8,040 nt of DNA from Methyloprofundus sp. GTDB lineage: Bacteria > Pseudomonadota > Gammaproteobacteria > Methylococcales > Methylomonadaceae. The notes beneath the pieces were generated by a model, which was not told where the DNA came from, made no database searches, and saw only the letters and a list, made by a program, of their open reading frames with translations. Numbering within the stretch: the stretch's first letter is position 1; every line of letters begins with the position of its first letter. Below are positions 6,454-8,040 of this stretch, one piece after another. The stretch covers positions 1 to 8,040 of the forward strand of contig DAOVWV010000055.1 of assembly GCA_030636485.1 (NCBI GenBank), in the 5' to 3' direction. A program made the position numbers and the translations under genes.

Positions 6454-6537
6454 ATGCGGCCTACCCAGCTCGATTTATTTCAACAAGGTGGGCATGAAGA
6501 GATGCCCACCCTATTTAGCCAACAGAACCGTGCCTAA
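6454..6537 (+). CDS. Putative 27-residue peptide with a QLDLF motif, overlapping the DUF3422 gene
   Basis: An ATG at 6454 preceded by AAGGGGAG (6443-6450) opens a 27-codon frame ending at TAA 6535-6537. This is the best ribosome-binding site in the purD-DUF3422 gap, and the stop overlaps the DUF3422 GTG start (6530-6532), so translation of the ORF could feed that gene by termination-reinitiation. The peptide begins MRPTQLDLFQQ; QLDLF matches the known bacterial beta-clamp-binding pentapeptide QL[SD]LF. The second REP-like repeat (6481-6513) covers codons 10-20, which argues that at least the second half is not an ancestral protein. It is also in frame with purD immediately after that gene's stop. 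It may be a leader peptide, a micropeptide or chance. Confidence 0.3.
   Translation: MRPTQLDLFQQGGHEEMPTLFSQQNRA
6481..6513 (+). repeat. REP-like palindromic repeat, copy 2 (inverted relative to copy 1)
   Basis: CAACAAGGTGGGCA (6481-6494) and TGCCCACCCTA (6503-6513) are identical to the reverse complement of the arms of the copy at 5066-5099; only the 8-nt loop differs. The stem is GGTGGGCAT/ATGCCCACC (9 bp). The two copies therefore bracket purD in opposite orientation. The repeat lies within the putative small ORF and immediately upstream of the DUF3422 start, where its folding could limit ribosome access to the GTG. Confidence 0.78.
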
Positions 6538-7825
6538 GCTATTTAATATCCCTGAGAATCATACCCAGCGCTTTTCCTTGCATAATGAGATACATGCGCG
6601 CCCTCCCGTTCCTTTAAGGCTGCCTGTGAGCGCAAGCCTGTTGGCATTAACCCTGAATGAACAGGAAAAGGCGCTAGAGCGTGAGCATTTAAATAGTTTA
6701 TGTCAACGCTTTGCCATTAACCCCCCACCGCCTGATGCCAGTCACTTTATCACTCGGTTCGATAATTTTCTTTTTCACTGGGAACAACATGGTGAATTTA
6801 GCACCTATTGTTTTTATGTTAATACGGTTGATATAAACGACCCTTATGCAAAGCCAGCATTGGCTTTTGTCCCCATAGACTGGCTAGACAAACTTGTCGG
6901 ACAAACGATTGTTGCAGCACATGCAGTGATTCTGCCGGAAAGTGAACAGCCACCGAATCCTGAGGAAATAAGCCAGTATTTTGAGGGGAATACCGTTGTC
7001 GGTGCAAAAATGACCGGTGGGGATGCGCTCGCATTTACCGATTTTCGCATTCATAATGATGGCTTTAGCCGGTTTATGGTATTTGAAAAAAAATTACAGT
7101 CACAACAGGCAGGGCGTTTGCTGCAACGGCTTTTTGAAATCGAGATCTATCGCGTTATGGCTTTGTTGGCCTTTCCCATTTCTCAGGAGCTTGCCCCCAA
7201 AGTCAGTGGTTACGAGCAGCGACTCTCTAAGATAACGACGACTATGGCACAGTCTGATTGTAATGATGCGCTATTATTAGACCAAATGACACGGCTTGCA
7301 GCTGAAGTCGAAAGCCATATTTCACATAGCCAATTCCGTTTTGGTGCCGCAGAAGCCTATTATAAAATTGTAGAGCAGCGCATTGTGGATATACGCGAAC
7401 AAAAAATACAAGGCATACAGACCATCGGTGAATTTCTGACCAAGCGTATGCAGCCCGCTATCAGCTCTTGTAAATCAACATCCAAGCGTTTTCGCCTGCT
7501 TTCGGAAAGGATTAGCAATGCCAGCCAGTTGTTGCGTACGCGTGTGGATATTTCCATAGAGCGTCAAAACCAGGCATTACTCACCTCAATGGATTTACGC
7601 GCGAAAATCCAGCTACGTTTTCAGGAAACGGTTGAAGGTTTGTCGATTGTTGCCATTACCACGTATATTATCAGCCTGATTCATTCAGGCGCCAAGGCCA
7701 TCAAAAGCGCGGAAATGATAGCGATTAAGCCTGACCTGATTGCCGGTATCGCGATTCCATTCGTGCTGTTTATTGTTGCCATGGCAGCACGGCGTTTGCG
7801 CAAGGTGATTAAAAATATAGACTAA
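6530..7825 (+). CDS. DUF3422 family protein with two C-terminal membrane segments
   Basis: The 431-residue product from GTG 6530 has the DUF3422 pattern: an N-terminal LFNIPENHTQRFSLHNEIHARPP segment (residues 4-26), HFITRFDNFLFHWEQHGEFSTY (about 72-93), and a central acidic and helical region. From about 225 to 365 it is rich in heptad-like helices (for example AEVESHISHSQFRFGAAEAYYKIVEQRI), probably coiled coil. Two hydrophobic segments follow at about 368-386 and 403-420, ending in a basic tail (RRLRKVIKNID). The layout of a large soluble domain, coiled coil and two C-terminal helices recalls CorA-like membrane proteins, but no GMN motif is present and no function is known. A longer frame reaches GTG 6488, but that start lies inside the REP-like repeat and is unlikely. 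The GTG at 6530 matches the family N-terminus and overlaps the small ORF's stop. It is probably read from the dusB-purD operon. Confidence 0.82.
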   Translation: MPKLFNIPENHTQRFSLHNEIHARPPVPLRLPVSASLLALTLNEQEKALEREHLNSLCQRFAINPPPPDASHFITRFDNFLFHWEQHGEFSTYCFYVNTVDINDPYAKPALAFVPIDWLDKLVGQTIVAAHAVILPESEQPPNPEEISQYFEGNTVVGAKMTGGDALAFTDFRIHNDGFSRFMVFEKKLQSQQAGRLLQRLFEIEIYRVMALLAFPISQELAPKVSGYEQRLSKITTTMAQSDCNDALLLDQMTRLAAEVESHISHSQFRFGAAEAYYKIVEQRIVDIREQKIQGIQTIGEFLTKRMQPAISSCKSTSKRFRLLSERISNASQLLRTRVDISIERQNQALLTSMDLRAKIQLRFQETVEGLSIVAITTYIISLIHSGAKAIKSAEMIAIKPDLIAGIAIPFVLFIVAMAARRLRKVIKNID

Positions 7826-7869
7826 TGGTAACTTCTCATTATCTACTGGCATCTGAACTCTGCAAAAGC

Positions 7870-7942
7870 CGTCATTCCTGCATGCTGTTAGCAGGAATCC
7901 ATGTTCAAAGTAGATTCCCGATAACAGACTTCGGGAATGACG
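7870..7942. repeat. 73-bp MITE/REP-like cruciform element
   Basis: The ends are a perfect 9-bp inverted repeat: CGTCATTCC (7870-7878) and GGAATGACG (7934-7942). Inside are two hairpins, TTCCTGC/GCAGGAA (7875-7881 with 7891-7897, 9-nt loop) and ATTCCCG/CGGGAAT (7914-7920 with 7932-7938, 11-nt loop). Such GTCATTCC...GGAATGAC elements are common dispersed repeats between genes in proteobacteria. It sits between the 3' ends of two converging genes and may act as a bidirectional transcription barrier. No transposase is present in the window. Confidence 0.8.
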
Positions 7943-7970
7943 ACCTTACCCAGTCAAGCTGAGCCTCTGA

Positions 7971-8040
7971 TCATTGGTTAGCCAATAAAGGCTCCAGCTC
8001 ACTTTTCAGATCCAAGGCGCGTAGGTCATCGAAACCACCA
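7971..8040 (-). CDS. C-terminal end of a probable glutaredoxin (cut by right edge)
   Basis: Reading the minus strand from the right edge, 22 codons end at TGA (7973-7971). The tail starts GGFDDLRALD and ends LEPLLANQ. This matches the C-terminal end of GrxC-type glutaredoxins, where GG-x-DDL-x-ALD follows the glutathione-binding region (E. coli Grx3 has GGCDDLYALD and then LDPLL). Glutaredoxins are small cytoplasmic glutathione-dependent thiol-disulfide oxidoreductases. The active-site CxxC or CxxS and most of the fold lie outside the window, so the subfamily cannot be set. The gene converges on the DUF3422 gene, with the cruciform repeat between them. Confidence 0.6.
   Translation of the reverse strand, partial: GGFDDLRALDLKSELEPLLANQ

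Noticed and set aside
6488..6529. Longer DUF3422 start at GTG 6488 or ATG 6494
   Set aside because: Both start codons lie in the hairpin of a dispersed repeat; the added residues have no family match, and the family N-terminus begins at the GTG 6530 region.
1..8040. CRISPR array, tRNA or rRNA gene, prophage, toxin-antitoxin or defence island
   Set aside because: No regularly spaced direct repeats, cloverleaf sequences, integrase, transposase or effector genes were found; apart from the intergenic repeats, the window is ordinary chromosomal core.

Overview
The window comes from a gammaproteobacterial chromosome of moderate GC content. The evidence is the gene order dusB-fis-purH-purD on the plus strand (the order known from Pseudomonas), a typical gammaproteobacterial Ffh, and protein sequences that resemble E. 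coli and Pseudomonas homologues throughout. The palindromic intergenic repeats and the DUF3422 gene are of a kind seen in methanotroph-like or other environmental gammaproteobacteria, but that finer placement is only an impression.

Layout. Positions 1-566 (minus) hold the N-terminal 188 codons of ffh, the signal recognition particle GTPase, cut by the left edge. Positions 567-1213 hold no convincing protein gene. They contain a candidate sigma70 promoter for ffh, an AT-rich palindrome (764-786), and a 224-nt stretch (882-1105) whose nested long-range complementarity suggests a structured RNA or a decayed palindromic element. Positions 1214-2026 (plus) encode a stand-alone EcsC-family protein of unknown function. 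Positions 2189-6432 (plus) carry dusB (tRNA dihydrouridine synthase), fis (nucleoid protein), purH and purD (purine synthesis). purD is flanked by two copies of one REP-like hairpin repeat in opposite orientation. Positions 6454-6537 hold a 27-codon ORF with a good Shine-Dalgarno sequence that overlaps the GTG start of a DUF3422 membrane-protein gene (6530-7825). A 73-bp MITE/REP-like cruciform element (7870-7942) separates that gene from the 3' end of a convergent minus-strand gene, whose C-terminus looks like a glutaredoxin.

How the genes work together. The dusB-fis pair links tRNA modification to a growth-rate-controlled DNA-bending protein. Placing purH and purD directly behind them probably ties purine supply to fast growth. 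The DUF3422 gene and the small ORF before it may be the tail of this unit, although a hairpin repeat lies at their start. Nothing here is a CRISPR array, prophage, toxin-antitoxin module or recognisable defence system. The parts most worth a second look are the structured intergenic region (882-1105) and the small ORF with a beta-clamp-like QLDLF motif. Both are tentative.
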